DNA of 6,638 bases, from assembly GCA_021798075.1 (NCBI GenBank), contig JAJZYO010000114.1, positions 1-6,638 of the forward strand, written 5' to 3'. Within the stretch, counting starts at the first letter, position 1; every line of letters starts with the position of its first letter. The position numbers were made by a program, and so were the translations under genes. Positions 1-5,090 of the stretch are shown here, piece after piece. Under the pieces are notes generated by a model. The model made no database searches and was not told the origin of the DNA. It saw only the letters and a program-made list of their open reading frames with translations. This stretch comes from Actinomycetes bacterium (GTDB taxonomy: Bacteria; Actinomycetota; Acidimicrobiia; Acidimicrobiales; Palsa-688).

Positions 1-133
1 AAGGCGTTCTGTGCTCGGACGTAACGTCAGGGTCGGTTTCGGGGCTGTGGTGGACGCCTTGAGCGTCCTCGGCGACAACTGGGAGGTCGCCGCCGGCGAG
101 ATGCTCTCAGGCGCCCGCCTTCCCGTCGGCTAG
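1..133 (+). CDS. C-terminal end of a probable NDP-sugar pyrophosphorylase (partial, hexapeptide-repeat domain)
   Basis: Only the last 43 codons are in the window; the frame begins at base 2 and ends with TAG at 131-133. The peptide reads in six-residue steps (VLGRNV, RVGFGA, VVDALS, VLGDNW, EVAAGE, MLSGAR, then LPVG). This is the spacing of a left-handed beta-helix. A short helix ending in a phrase like SGARLPVG is common at the C-terminus of mannose-1-phosphate guanylyltransferases and glucose-1-phosphate nucleotidyltransferases of Actinobacteria, which make GDP-mannose or NDP-glucose. The catalytic domain is outside the window, so another hexapeptide protein such as an acyltransferase remains possible. 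The gene ends four bases before the stop of the convergent hydrolase gene. Confidence 0.5.
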   Translation, partial: RRSVLGRNVRVGFGAVVDALSVLGDNWEVAAGEMLSGARLPVG

Positions 134-140
134 GCGCCTA
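131..140. repeat. 10-bp palindrome holding the stop codons of two convergent genes
   Basis: TAGGCGCCTA is a perfect palindrome. Its left TAG is the stop of the + strand gene and its right half, read on the - strand, is the TAG stop of the GH63 gene. There is no room for a separate terminator between the two genes, so transcripts from the two sides must overlap or end inside the opposite coding region. Confidence 0.7.
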
Positions 141-2840
141 TCGGCTCGGCGCGATGCCGCCTTCATTGGCGATCAGGTGGAGCACAAGGCCCGTCCAGCC
201 CGTTTGGTGGCTCGCGCCCAAGCCGGCGCCCGTGTCGCCGTGGAAGTACTCGTGGAACCAGATGAGGTCGCGCCACGCCGGGTCACTCGCGATCGTCGGG
301 TTGTCGCCGTGCGCCGGCCGGCGGCCGTCGCTTCCCGGCAGGAACAACGATACGAGCCTGCGTGACAGCTCGTCGGCGACTTCCGTGAGGGTGAGCTGGT
401 TGCCGGAGCCGGTGGGGCATTCAACGCGCCAGTCGTCGCCGAAGTAACGGGCATAGCGGCGGAGGGCCTCTATCAATAAGAAGTTGAGGGGGAACCAAAC
501 CGGGCCCCGCCAGTTGGAGTTGCCGCCGAACATGTCCGTGGTCGACTCGGCGGGTTCGTAGTCGATGCTGTAGGACTGGCCGTCGAAGGAGAGCGCGAAG
601 GGGTGGTCGTGGTGGTAGCGCGAAAGGCTCCGCACCCCATACGGCGAGAGCATCTCATCGGCTGAGAGCACGTAGCGCAGCACTTTCCCCAAGCCCTCGG
701 CGTCGACGATCGACATGAGCCGCCGTCCGTCCTTGCCGGGCGCTTGGGTGTGGGCAACCCAAGCGGCGAGGTCCGGCTTGGCTTCCTCGAACCACCGGAC
801 ATGAGCAGTGAACTCTGGGAGCTTGGCCGCGAGGTCGGGATGGAACGTGGTGACTGCAAAGAGGGGCACGATGCCGACCATCGAGCGCGCCCTCACGGGA
901 AGGTGGCGGCCATCGGCGAAGTGGATGACATCGTAAAAGAAGCCGTCCTCTTCGTCCCAGAGCCCGCAGTCGCGGATGGCAGCGGCGATGTAGCCGAAGT
1001 GTTCGTAGAACTTGATGGCGATGTCCTCGTAGGTCGGGTCGATGTCGCAGAGCCTGAGCGCCATCTCGAGCATGGACATGCAGTACATGGCCATCCAGGC
1101 GGTCCCGTCGGACTGTTCGAGCACGCCTGGCACGGGGAGCGGCCTCGACCGGTCGAACAGGCCGATGTTGTCGAGCCCCAAGAAGCCGCCCTCGAAGACG
1201 TTGTTGCCCTCGGCGTCCTTGCGGTTTACCCACCATGTGAAGTTTATGAGGAGCTTGTGGAACATGCGCTCCAAGAAGCCGTTGTCCGGTGGCAGCCCCG
1301 CTTTGGCACGCCGGCCAGCATCGATGCGCCAGACCGCCATCGCCGCCCACGCCTGCACGGGCGGGTTCACGTCCCCGAAGTCCCATTCATAGGCAGGGAA
1401 CTGGCCGTTCGGGTGCATGTACCACTCGCGGCAGAGAAGGAGCAGTTGTGATTTTGCGAAATCGGGGTCGAGGTGCGCGAGTGCGACGGTGTGGAAGGCG
1501 AGGTCCCAGGTCGCGTACCAGGGGTACTCCCAGGAGTCCGGCATGGAGATCACTTCGTGGTTGAACACGTGTGTCCAGCCCGAGTTGCGCCCGAGCCGCC
1601 TTTGGGGAGGAGGCGTCGGTTGCAGCGGGTCGCCGGTGAGCCAGCGTTCGACGTCGTAGTGGTAAAACTGCTTGCACCACAGCATCCCGGCGGCCGCTTG
1701 GCGCAGCACGCCGGCCTCTTGTTCGCTGGCCCCCGAAGGCGTCAGCGTCGCGAAGTACTCGTCCGCCTCAGCCTTTCGCTCGGCGAGGACGGTGTCGAAG
1801 CTGGTGCCGAGGTCGCCGCTCTGGCGCCCGAAGCGCAGCCTCACTGACACCGTCGCGCCCGGGGCAACCTCGAAGTGGTAGCGAAGGGAGGCCTTTGTGC
1901 CCGTCCGTGCCGGGTTGACCGACGGCGTAGCGTGCACCACGTGGTCCGAGATGGCGTCCTTGGGGTACTTCGGCCCCTCGGATCCCCACAGCTTGGCGGT
2001 ATTGGTCTCGTTGTCGCACACGAGAACCTCGGGTGCAACGCCGTCTTGCCCCGGTCCTGCCGATAGTACAAGGGCCCCCAACCTGTCCGACTCGAGCACC
2101 AATCGGGCTGCGCTACCGGCGTGAGGTGCTGTCGCTGTGAGCGAGGGCTTGGCAATGCCTGGCGCCCAGCTCCAGAGGTTGCGGAACCACACGGTCGGGA
2201 GGATGTCGAGGGGCGCCGCTGCTGGCCCGTTGTTGGTCGCTTCTATAACCCAGCAGATGTCTTCGGGACCTGCCTTGGCCCAAGTCACATTGACGGCGAA
2301 GAACCGCCCGCCATCGAAGATCCCCGTGTCCACGAGCTCGAACTCGGGCATGTCCCGGCCCCGTTTGGCGTTGGTTTCCCGCAGCTCTTCGTATGGGAAC
2401 CTCGCCTGCGGGTAGTGGTATCGCCATTGCAGCCAGCTCGAAGTGGGGGTGGCGTCTAAGTACCACCAACATTCCTTCGCATCCTCGCCGTGGTTGCCCT
2501 CGCCGTTCGTCAGGCCGAAGATCCGTTCCTTCAGCATGGGGTCTTGGCCATTCCAGAGTGCTAGCGCGAGACACGCCACCTGGTCTTCGTCGCAGATGCC
2601 GGCCATACCGTCCTCGTTCCAGCGGTAGGCGCGCGAAGTGGTTTCTTCGAAGGGGAAGTACGTCCATGCGTCTCCGTCGGACGAGTAGTCCTCTCGGACG
2701 GTGCCCCAGGCGCGCTCTGAAAGGTACGGCCCCCAACGCTTCCATGGGACGCCGGCGCTTGCCTGTTCTTCCAAACGCCTCCATTCGGCGGCCATCGCCT
2801 CGCCCTTGCCGCCGCTCTCGCCTTCAGTTGCTGTGCTCAT
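138..2840 (-). CDS. GH63-type glycoside hydrolase (bacterial mannosyl-oligosaccharide glucosidase-like), cytoplasmic
   Basis: The 900-residue product matches the long bacterial GH63/MGH1-like 'glucosidase' type: an N-terminal beta-sandwich region (about 30-370) and an (alpha/alpha)6 barrel (about 380-890). Visible landmarks are GPYLSERAWGTVREDYS (37-53), SWEYPWYATWDLAFH (436-450), LDNIGLFDRS (556-565), SNWRGPVWFPLNFLL (775-789) and EYFHGDTG with GASHQTGWTGL (864-885). By analogy with E. coli YgjK (Asp501, Glu727), Asp446 in WDLAFH is the likely general acid and Glu864 in HEYFHGDTG the general base; this is inference from motif position. The family inverts alpha-glycosidic bonds. No signal peptide or membrane segment is seen, so the substrate should be inside the cell, perhaps an alpha-glucan or a glycosylglycerate-type solute; the true substrate is unknown. 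The start is uncertain: Met1 has only weak upstream purines, while Met16 (ATG complement at 2793-2795) follows GGGCGAGG on the coding strand and lies closer to where conserved sequence begins. Divergent from hup. Confidence 0.88.
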   Translation of the reverse strand: MSTATEGESGGKGEAMAAEWRRLEEQASAGVPWKRWGPYLSERAWGTVREDYSSDGDAWTYFPFEETTSRAYRWNEDGMAGICDEDQVACLALALWNGQDPMLKERIFGLTNGEGNHGEDAKECWWYLDATPTSSWLQWRYHYPQARFPYEELRETNAKRGRDMPEFELVDTGIFDGGRFFAVNVTWAKAGPEDICWVIEATNNGPAAAPLDILPTVWFRNLWSWAPGIAKPSLTATAPHAGSAARLVLESDRLGALVLSAGPGQDGVAPEVLVCDNETNTAKLWGSEGPKYPKDAISDHVVHATPSVNPARTGTKASLRYHFEVAPGATVSVRLRFGRQSGDLGTSFDTVLAERKAEADEYFATLTPSGASEQEAGVLRQAAAGMLWCKQFYHYDVERWLTGDPLQPTPPPQRRLGRNSGWTHVFNHEVISMPDSWEYPWYATWDLAFHTVALAHLDPDFAKSQLLLLCREWYMHPNGQFPAYEWDFGDVNPPVQAWAAMAVWRIDAGRRAKAGLPPDNGFLERMFHKLLINFTWWVNRKDAEGNNVFEGGFLGLDNIGLFDRSRPLPVPGVLEQSDGTAWMAMYCMSMLEMALRLCDIDPTYEDIAIKFYEHFGYIAAAIRDCGLWDEEDGFFYDVIHFADGRHLPVRARSMVGIVPLFAVTTFHPDLAAKLPEFTAHVRWFEEAKPDLAAWVAHTQAPGKDGRRLMSIVDAEGLGKVLRYVLSADEMLSPYGVRSLSRYHHDHPFALSFDGQSYSIDYEPAESTTDMFGGNSNWRGPVWFPLNFLLIEALRRYARYFGDDWRVECPTGSGNQLTLTEVADELSRRLVSLFLPGSDGRRPAHGDNPTIASDPAWRDLIWFHEYFHGDTGAGLGASHQTGWTGLVLHLIANEGGIAPSR

Positions 2841-2992
2841 GGCGCCATCTTGGCAGATTTACGCTGGCAGCAGCGCTACTTGCCCGCACCGGGCCGTCCG
2901 TTTGCGCCACTATGACGTAGCTCTCGCGATGCGCGTTGGAGCCCAGTCGGCCCTCTTGCGAGCGTGTAGAAGGGCATCGTCAACGGGAATAC

Positions 2993-3008
2993 TTGACTTA
3001 AGGGTCAA
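2993..3008. promoter_or_regulatory. Inverted repeat TTGAC-N6-GTCAA over the hup -35 box (candidate operator)
   Basis: The left arm TTGAC (2993-2997) coincides with the -35 element and the right arm GTCAA (3004-3008) lies in the promoter spacer. Both arms are perfect. A dimeric regulator bound here would contact the -35 region or the spacer, the latter being the usual place for MerR-family activators. No regulator can be named from the sequence. Confidence 0.4.
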
Positions 3009-3021
3009 AACAGTATTTGAT
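2993..3021 (+). promoter_or_regulatory. Probable hup promoter
   Basis: A -35 box TTGACT (2993-2998) and a -10 box TTTGAT (3016-3021) are separated by exactly 17 bp, in an AT-rich patch that stands out from its GC-rich surroundings. The expected start near 3028 would give a leader of about 48 nt before the TTG start of hup. The -10 matches TATAAT at four of six positions. The shifted TATTTG (3014-3019) is a weaker alternative. No equally clear promoter was found for the divergent hydrolase gene. Confidence 0.6.
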
Positions 3022-3065
3022 GATGTGCTTAGGCAACTAGCAACTGTCTAACTTCCCCATCCAAT

Positions 3066-3073
3066 AGGAGGTG
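3066..3073 (+). promoter_or_regulatory. Shine-Dalgarno site that decides the TTG start of hup
   Basis: AGGAGGTG is a near-perfect anti-16S match. It lies 4 nt (counted from AGGAGG) before TTG at 3076-3078. The GTG at 3071 is out of frame and the next codons give the typical HU N-terminus (MNRSQLIEEI), so TTG is the start. Confidence 0.8.
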
Positions 3074-3075
3074 CG

Positions 3076-3690
3076 TTGAACCGCTCCCAGCTAATAGAAG
3101 AGATAGTAACCACGACAGGGCAACCCCGCCGCCAAGTCGAAGAGACGGTGGAAACCTTCGTGGCGACGATCGGCGACCAGGTCCGCTCCGGCAACCGGGT
3201 AACGATCTACGGGTTTGGTAGCTTCAACCCGACGGCCCGCAAGGCTCGGACTGGTCGCAACCCGCGGACCGGCCAACCCGTCAAGATCGCCGCTTCCAAG
3301 GGCATTCGCTTCAGCCCCGCGGCCGGCTTCAAGGTGTCCCTCAACGCCAAGAAGACCGCCGGCAGGAAAGCAGCCGCCACCAAGGCTGTATCCGCCACCA
3401 AGGCCGCCGGCAGGGGGCGGGCAGCAGCTGCCACCACTGGTGCCGCTCGTGCCACCAAGGCTGTCAAGGCGACCAAGACCGTTGCAGCGAAGGCAGCGCC
3501 GGCCCGAGGTGGCCGCAAAGCTTCGGCTGCCGTGAAGGCCGCCCCGGCGACTCGCTCGACGAGGAAGACGGCCGCTGCAGTAACCAAGGCCCCCGCCAAG
3601 AGGGCCGTTGTCTCCAAAGCGCCTGCCAGGACGACGGCTCGGGCAACCAAGGTCACCAAAACTGCCGCCCGGTCGCGAGGCAGGGGCTAG
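3076..3690 (+). CDS. hup: HU-type nucleoid protein with long Lys/Ala/Arg-rich tail
   Basis: This is a histone-like DNA-binding protein that bends and compacts the chromosome as a dimer. Residues 1-90 are a complete HU fold: helical dimerisation segment (3-38), GFGSF (46-50), and the DNA-gripping arm with the RNP motif (61-63), whose Pro63 is the expected intercalating residue, followed by SKGIRFSPAAGFK (74-86). Residues 91-204 form a disordered basic tail rich in KAA, ATKA and KAPA units, like the histone H1-like tail of mycobacterial HupB (about 214 residues) and unlike the 90-residue HU of most bacteria. Translation starts at TTG, placed by the strong upstream Shine-Dalgarno site. Two TAG codons follow in tandem (3688-3693). 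The gene is convergent with cofC. In mycobacteria hupB and the cofC orthologue fbiD also lie within a few genes of each other. The tail could carry lysine acetylation or methylation as in HupB, but that cannot be seen here. Confidence 0.95.
   Translation: MNRSQLIEEIVTTTGQPRRQVEETVETFVATIGDQVRSGNRVTIYGFGSFNPTARKARTGRNPRTGQPVKIAASKGIRFSPAAGFKVSLNAKKTAGRKAAATKAVSATKAAGRGRAAAATTGAARATKAVKATKTVAAKAAPARGGRKASAAVKAAPATRSTRKTAAAVTKAPAKRAVVSKAPARTTARATKVTKTAARSRGRG
3376..3461 (+). repeat. Repeated 11-mer encoding ATKA units in the hup tail
   Basis: GCCACCAAGGC occurs exactly three times (3376-3386, 3394-3404, 3451-3461), with a degenerate GCGACCAAG copy just after (from 3470). The copies stay in frame and encode Ala-Thr-Lys-Ala units of the basic tail. 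Such repeats make tail length prone to slippage between strains. Confidence 0.7.
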
Positions 3691-3725
3691 TAGAGCCGCG
3701 AAGGGCTCGAGGCCAACGGCCCGTC

Positions 3726-3786
3726 TGGCGCTCGCCGCCTGCTCCGGCCCTCCGCTCGTCGGAGGCTGCCATTGAGGCGAGCGCCA
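3726..3786 (+). repeat. Nested inverted repeat (11-bp outer stem, 6-bp inner stem) downstream of hup
   Basis: TGGCGCTCGCC (3726-3736) and GGCGAGCGCCA (3776-3786) are perfect 11-bp complements. Between them CCTCCG (3749-3754) pairs with CGGAGG (3760-3765) around a 5-nt loop. The result is a 61-nt double hairpin in the hup 3' region. No T-tract follows, so it is not a classical intrinsic terminator; it could stabilise the 3' end, act as a tract-less terminator or be part of a structured RNA. Confidence 0.6.
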
Positions 3787-3873
3787 GCGTGTGCCGAGTT
3801 GCGATGCTGCGGTGCTGCGGTGCAATTTAGAGGACAGTTCCGGGAGGAGCGAGGTGGTTCCTCCTCAGGGACT

Positions 3874-3891
3874 ACCCCTACCCCTACCCCT
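3874..3891 (+). repeat. Three tandem ACCCCT units
   Basis: ACCCCT is repeated three times without error, flanked by CT and ACTA. On the - strand it reads as three G4 runs spaced by TA. It forms the C-rich linker of the candidate RNA. Confidence 0.85.
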
Positions 3892-3906
3892 ACTAAGGGT
3901 TCCCGT

Positions 3907-3937
3907 AAGCGAGGCGGGGAGAGGGTTCCTCGCTTTT
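3907..3937 (+). terminator. Rho-independent terminator, + strand
   Basis: AAGCGAGG (3907-3914) and CCTCGCTT (3928-3935) form a perfect 8-bp stem around a 13-nt loop, and the right arm runs directly into TTTT (3934-3937). It lies about 215 nt after the hup stop, so the hup transcript would have an unusually long structured 3' UTR unless a separate RNA ends here. Confidence 0.65.
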
Positions 3938-4007
3938 CAGTCTCAGGCGGTTCGGCGGCCTCCGCTTCGACAAGGCAAGCGCGTTGGGGGTGCGGGCCTG
4001 TAGGCCG

Positions 4008-4063
4008 GAAAACCTAAGGCGCTACGGCTGGTGCAAGGGTGCTACAACCGGCCTAAGGGCGCC
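4008..4063 (-). terminator. Imperfect terminator hairpin over the cofC stop codon
   Basis: GGCGC (4018-4022) pairs with GCGCC (4059-4063), and inside that 4026-4032 pairs with 4047-4053 with one G-U pair. Read on the - strand the stem is followed by TTAGGTTTTC (4008-4017), a broken T-tract. The cofC stop codon (4042-4044) lies in the apical loop, so the hairpin begins inside the coding region. The T-tract is interrupted, so terminator strength is uncertain. Confidence 0.45.
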
Positions 4064-4635
4064 ACGGCGGCCATGTCTGCCGGCAAGTCGACATCCCAGG
4101 CGAGCGAGTCGTCGTGGACGGCTCTCCACGCCAAGCCCGTGCGCTCCGCCTCGGCTTGGTGGCGTGAAAACGACCCGGGGCCATAGCTGAAGCGAAAGCC
4201 GCAGCCGGCGGGCAGGCTGATCACGTTGGTACCGTCGAGGTGACGGTCGGGGACGAGCACGATCCCCTCCTCGTCTGCCAGCCAGGCCAGGTTGGTGGCC
4301 AGCGGGAGGTCGCCGTGCGCGACGACCACACGGTCATAACCCTCTGAGGTGAGCTGTGAGAGCGCCGCTGCCACGGCGGCGTTGAGCCCCACGCCAGGCT
4401 CACTTAGCACGTGGGCGCCAAGGCCTTCTGCCCAGCGGGCCACTTCGCTGTCGTCGCAAACGACCGCTACCGGTAAGGGCCGCGCCGCCGAAAGCACGCG
4501 CTCCGCCAGCTTTCTTGCGAGCGCGGCACGCTCGGGTGGGGTAAGGACGCCCGAAAGGCGCATCTTGGCCTCGCTGAAGGCCTTGACCGGCACGAGGACG
4601 ACGGCAGGCCCCGCGAGACTGCTCACGGCGGTCAT
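4042..4635 (-). CDS. cofC: CofC/FbiD: phospholactate or phosphoenolpyruvate guanylyltransferase (F420 biosynthesis)
   Basis: The 197-residue product is a compact MobA-like nucleotidyltransferase of the CofC family. It joins GMP from GTP to 2-phospholactate or, in studied actinobacteria (FbiD), to phosphoenolpyruvate. CofD/FbiA then transfers that side chain to the deazaflavin Fo. Visible motifs are VPVKAFSEAKMRL (15-27, nucleotide-binding loop), DD (61-62), GLNAAVAAAL (83-92), HGDLPL (107-112, metal-binding Asp), DGTN (134-137) and YGPGSFSRH (151-159, the FGxGSFxxH-type signature). Length is slightly short for the family (about 200-230) but no motif is missing. The ATG at 4633-4635 lacks a good Shine-Dalgarno site. 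No other F420 gene is in the window. It is divergent from the RpiB-like gene over 26 bp and convergent with hup. Confidence 0.92.
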   Translation of the reverse strand: MTAVSSLAGPAVVLVPVKAFSEAKMRLSGVLTPPERAALARKLAERVLSAARPLPVAVVCDDSEVARWAEGLGAHVLSEPGVGLNAAVAAALSQLTSEGYDRVVVAHGDLPLATNLAWLADEEGIVLVPDRHLDGTNVISLPAGCGFRFSYGPGSFSRHQAEAERTGLAWRAVHDDSLAWDVDLPADMAAVAPLGRL

Positions 4636-4661
4636 CCTAGGCCCGCACTAGGGTTAGGGCG
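4636..4661. promoter_or_regulatory. 26-bp divergent spacer with leaderless-type -10 box
   Basis: On the + strand TAGGGT (4649-4654, TANNNT pattern) is followed by 7 nt and then ATG at 4662. This is the spacing of actinobacterial leaderless transcripts, where transcription starts at or next to the start codon. The spacer also holds an inverted repeat CCTAG (4636-4640) and CTAGG (4648-4652). Promoters for both genes cannot fit here without overlap, so at least the cofC promoter probably reaches into the neighbouring coding region. Confidence 0.4.
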
Positions 4662-5069
4662 ATGAACGTTGCCTTCGGCACCGACGAGGTTACGCCCATG
4701 ACAGACGAGATCGAGGCCCACCTGAAGCGCCTCGGGCACGAGGTCCAAAGGCTCGGCATCGGTTTGCGCTGGGCCGAAGTCGGCCGGATGGTGGGGGAAG
4801 CCGTTTCCACGGGCGATGCAGACGCCGGCGTGGTGTGCTGTTTTACGGGGACGGGCGTGACGATGGCTGCCAACAAGGTGAACGGTGTCAGGGCGGCGCT
4901 CTGCGTCGATGCGGAGACGGCTCGAGGCTCGAGGCGTTGGAACGATGCGAACGTGCTTGCGCTCTCGCTTCGCATCACCACCGCCGACGTCGCGCGCGAG
5001 ATAGTCGATGCCTTCTTCGGGGCAAAGCCCGACGGGACCGAAGCCGACCAGATAGCCCTCCTTCCCTGA
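4662..5069 (+). CDS. Divergent RpiB/LacA/LacB-family protein
   Basis: The 135-residue product has the RpiB fold and length (about 140-150). RpiB interconverts ribose-5-phosphate and ribulose-5-phosphate; LacAB act on galactose-6-phosphate. Retained family features are GTD (6-8), the catalytic-cysteine loop CFTGTGVTMAANK (60-72, Cys60 aligning with E. coli Cys66), GVRAALC (75-81), NDANVLAL (94-101) and Arg104. Missing are the His after Asp8 (here Glu9), the DYP motif in the second loop, the His before NDAN that opens the sugar ring (here Trp93), and the C-terminal GGRHxxR phosphate-binding motif (the protein ends PDGTEADQIALLP). A different substrate than ribose-5-phosphate, or a non-catalytic role, is therefore likely. 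Family assignment is firm, reaction is not. It heads a + strand run, 21 bp before rnhB. Start ATG fits a leaderless mRNA; a weak AGGG lies 4 nt upstream. Confidence 0.82.
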   Translation: MNVAFGTDEVTPMTDEIEAHLKRLGHEVQRLGIGLRWAEVGRMVGEAVSTGDADAGVVCCFTGTGVTMAANKVNGVRAALCVDAETARGSRRWNDANVLALSLRITTADVAREIVDAFFGAKPDGTEADQIALLP

Positions 5070-5090
5070 CATCTCTAGCACGCCTCTAGA

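Larger units (their letters stand above)
3826..3940 (+). ncRNA. Candidate C-rich structured RNA (hup 3' UTR-derived or independent)
   Basis: Three elements lie in order. First is a long hairpin, 3836-3873: outer stem 3836-3841 with 3868-3873 including one G-U pair, inner stem 3842-3848 with 3859-3865 ending in a G-U pair, a 2-nt bulge and a 10-nt loop. Second is an unpaired C-rich linker with three ACCCCT units (3874-3891). Third is an intrinsic terminator (3907-3937). No convincing reading frame crosses the segment. The design (stem-loop, exposed C-tract, terminator) recalls C-rich small RNAs of Actinobacteria such as the 6C family, which can pair with G-rich ribosome binding sites; I do not claim membership. 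No good promoter is visible just upstream (TTGCGA at 3799 has only a poor -10), so it may be cut from the hup transcript. Boundaries are approximate. Confidence 0.35.

Noticed and set aside
744..1451. Long open frame on the + strand opposite the GH63 gene (235 codons), plus several others in the same gene
   Set aside because: Typical GC-rich antisense shadow. The opposite strand carries well-conserved GH63 motifs over the same bases and the shadow peptide shows no family pattern.
2992..3009. HspR-type HAIR box (CTTGAGT-N7-ACTCAAG) in the hup promoter
   Set aside because: The arms here are TTGAC/GTCAA with a 6-bp gap and do not match the HAIR consensus.
3693..3708. Small hairpin GAGCC/GGCTC right after the hup stop as its terminator
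   Set aside because: Only 5 bp with no T-tract; the structures further downstream are much stronger.
3091..3825. Open frame of 244 codons on the - strand across hup
   Set aside because: The + strand encodes an unmistakable HU protein with a strong ribosome binding site. The antisense peptide is low-complexity Gly/Ser/Arg and runs through the inverted repeat.
3829..3860. Resemblance to the 5' part of RNase P RNA (GAGGA..AGT.CCGGG-like string)
   Set aside because: The match is short and inexact, and none of the later conserved RNase P RNA elements follow in the next few hundred bases.
3874..3891. Telomere-like or G-quadruplex-forming repeat on the - strand
   Set aside because: Only three G4 runs are present and no fourth comparable run is close by. 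Three units inside a chromosome-like gene context do not suggest a telomere.
3993..4007. GGCC-TGTA-GGCC hairpin as a terminator
   Set aside because: Only 4 bp of stem and no T-tract in either direction at the right side.
3772..4017. Short + strand open frames between hup and cofC
   Set aside because: No Shine-Dalgarno site, low-complexity product, and they run through the hexamer repeat and the intrinsic terminator.
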